6,362 nt of DNA from Pseudomonadota bacterium (GTDB lineage Bacteria; Myxococcota; Myxococcia; Myxococcales; Myxococcaceae): NCBI GenBank assembly GCA_023424585.1, contig JAFADT010000864.1, forward strand, positions 1-6,362. The letters are read 5' to 3'. Below the pieces are notes generated by a model, which was not told the DNA's origin, searched no databases, and was given only the letters and a program-made list of their open reading frames with translations. Made by a program: the position numbers and the translations under genes. Positions 5,652-6,362 of the stretch are shown here, piece by piece; position 1 is the first letter of the stretch; every line of letters starts with the position of its first letter.

Positions 5652-5676
5652 CCGGTCCGTGTCAGGCACGGACCGG
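5652..5676. terminator. Strong hairpin between convergent genes, likely two-way terminator
   Basis: CCGGTCCGTG (5652-5661), loop TCAGG, CACGGACCGG (5667-5676): a perfect 10-bp stem, extendable by two pairs beyond one mismatch. It sits in the 95-base gap between the hydrolase stop (5600) and the barrel-protein stop (5696), where both transcripts must end. There is no T-tract on either side, so termination may need Rho or another factor, or the hairpin may protect 3' ends. Confidence 0.5.
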
Positions 5677-5695
5677 CGGTGCCTCGTGACGACCG

Positions 5696-6362
5696 CTAGT
5701 AGCGGAAGCCCAACTGGAGCGACAGGCCGGGGTACTGATCCACGGCGCCACCGGCGACGTAGGGGTCGCCCGGCTCCGGGTTGAACTTGAAGAAGTACCG
5801 GCGCAGGTCCGCCTTCAGCCGCACATCGACGATGCGGTTGAGCCGGTACGCCAGCGTCGCGCTGCCCGTGACGGCGCCCGCGGACATCCTCGGGAACCAC
5901 GCGTCCGAGGACAGCTCGCCGGAGTCCAGCGGGTGCTGGTAGCCGAGGCGGAAGTTGAAGTCGAACTTCTCCGACAGCGCCGCCCGCAGGCCCAGCGTCA
6001 GGCCCGCCGTCTTGTACTCCACGTTGGGCAGGTCCAACGGCCGCTCGCCGTCCACCGCGTCGATGCGGAACGTGCTCATCCCGTACGCGCCGGTGACCTC
6101 GAAGCCGTAGCGCTGCGCCTCGCCGAAGGGCATCACGTAGCGCAGGCCCGCCGTCCACTCGCGCGCCGTCGTGGGGTAGGAGACCGCCCCCGTGGAGCCC
6201 GTGGACTTCAGCCCGAAGGACTGATCAATCGAACCCGTGATGCCCAGCCGCGCCAGCGCGCCCTGCTGGTAGGCCGCGTGCGGATAGACCGTCACGTCGC
6301 CCGCCACCTGGGGCGCGCCCGGCAGCGCCAGGCCGCCCACGTCCGTGCCCAGCGTGTACGGC
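5696..6362 (-). CDS. Probable outer-membrane beta-barrel protein, 5'-truncated by window edge
   Basis: The frame is open to the right edge, so the N-terminus, including any signal peptide, is missing; the GTG at 6340 is an internal valine. The 221 visible residues show repeated stretches of alternating polar and hydrophobic/aromatic residues separated by turns, as in transmembrane beta strands: EWTAGLRYVMPFG, YGFEVTGAYGMSTF, GLTLGLRAALSEKFDFNFRLGYQHPL, ATLAYRLNRIVDVRLKADLRRYFFKF. The last strand, GLSLQLGFRY, ends in an aromatic residue, as expected for the BAM recognition signal. Gly, Tyr and Phe are abundant, no hydrophobic helix is present, and at least eight strands are plausible. No specific family was recognised, so transport, adhesion or structural roles are all open. 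It is convergent with the hydrolase gene. Barrel nature is an inference from sequence pattern. Confidence 0.75.
   Translation of the reverse strand, partial: PYTLGTDVGGLALPGAPQVAGDVTVYPHAAYQQGALARLGITGSIDQSFGLKSTGSTGAVSYPTTAREWTAGLRYVMPFGEAQRYGFEVTGAYGMSTFRIDAVDGERPLDLPNVEYKTAGLTLGLRAALSEKFDFNFRLGYQHPLDSGELSSDAWFPRMSAGAVTGSATLAYRLNRIVDVRLKADLRRYFFKFNPEPGDPYVAGGAVDQYPGLSLQLGFRY

Noticed and set aside
4764..6158. A 464-codon minus-strand open frame across the hydrolase and barrel genes
   Set aside because: It is antisense to the hydrolase and out of frame with the barrel protein, both better supported; its composition is Arg/His/Pro-rich.

Overview
The window looks like chromosomal DNA from a high-GC deltaproteobacterium, most likely a myxobacterium of the Myxococcus/Corallococcus type. 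This is inferred from the very strong G/C preference at third codon positions in every gene, the gene families present, and the loose GC-rich promoters. No mobile element, CRISPR array, tRNA or rRNA was seen. Nearly all the sequence is explained by six protein genes plus one small gene; two of the genes run off the window edges.

Layout, left to right. (1) Positions 2-1342 (+): the C-terminal ~43% of an RND-family efflux pump of the AcrB/HAE1 type, cut by the left edge, followed by a GC-rich hairpin. (2) 1538-1996 (+): a DUF2267 protein of 152 aa. The 195 bases before it hold the pump's possible terminator and a ribosome binding site, but no convincing promoter. (3) 2028-3575 (-): a type I Baeyer-Villiger flavin monooxygenase closely resembling mycobacterial EthA, convergent with the DUF2267 gene. 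(4) 3678-4274 (+): a TetR-family repressor, divergent from the monooxygenase. The 102-base gap between them carries two matching inverted repeats (TGGTAC-N6-GTACC) that overlap candidate promoters for both genes. (5) 4472-4648 (+): a small gene for a 58-aa protein with a good ribosome binding site, ending inside a probable intrinsic terminator. The 197 bases before it (4275-4471) hold only a short direct repeat and a weak promoter-like box. (6) 4716-5600 (+): an alpha/beta hydrolase with an intact Ser-Asp-His set, preceded by a perfect 18-bp palindrome inside a candidate promoter. (7) 5696-6362 (-): the C-terminal part of a probable outer-membrane beta-barrel protein, cut by the right edge. 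It is convergent with the hydrolase, with a perfect 10-bp-stem hairpin between them.

How the genes may work together (inference): the monooxygenase and TetR genes form an EthA/EthR-like divergon, in which a small ligand probably relieves repression of the monooxygenase. The nearby hydrolase could cleave the esters or lactones that a Baeyer-Villiger enzyme makes from ketones, but it seems to have its own transcription signals, so the link rests on proximity only. The pump, DUF2267 and barrel genes appear to be independent neighbours. Nothing here is clearly a new kind of system; the most testable novelties are the paired operators, the small gene, and the palindrome before the hydrolase.
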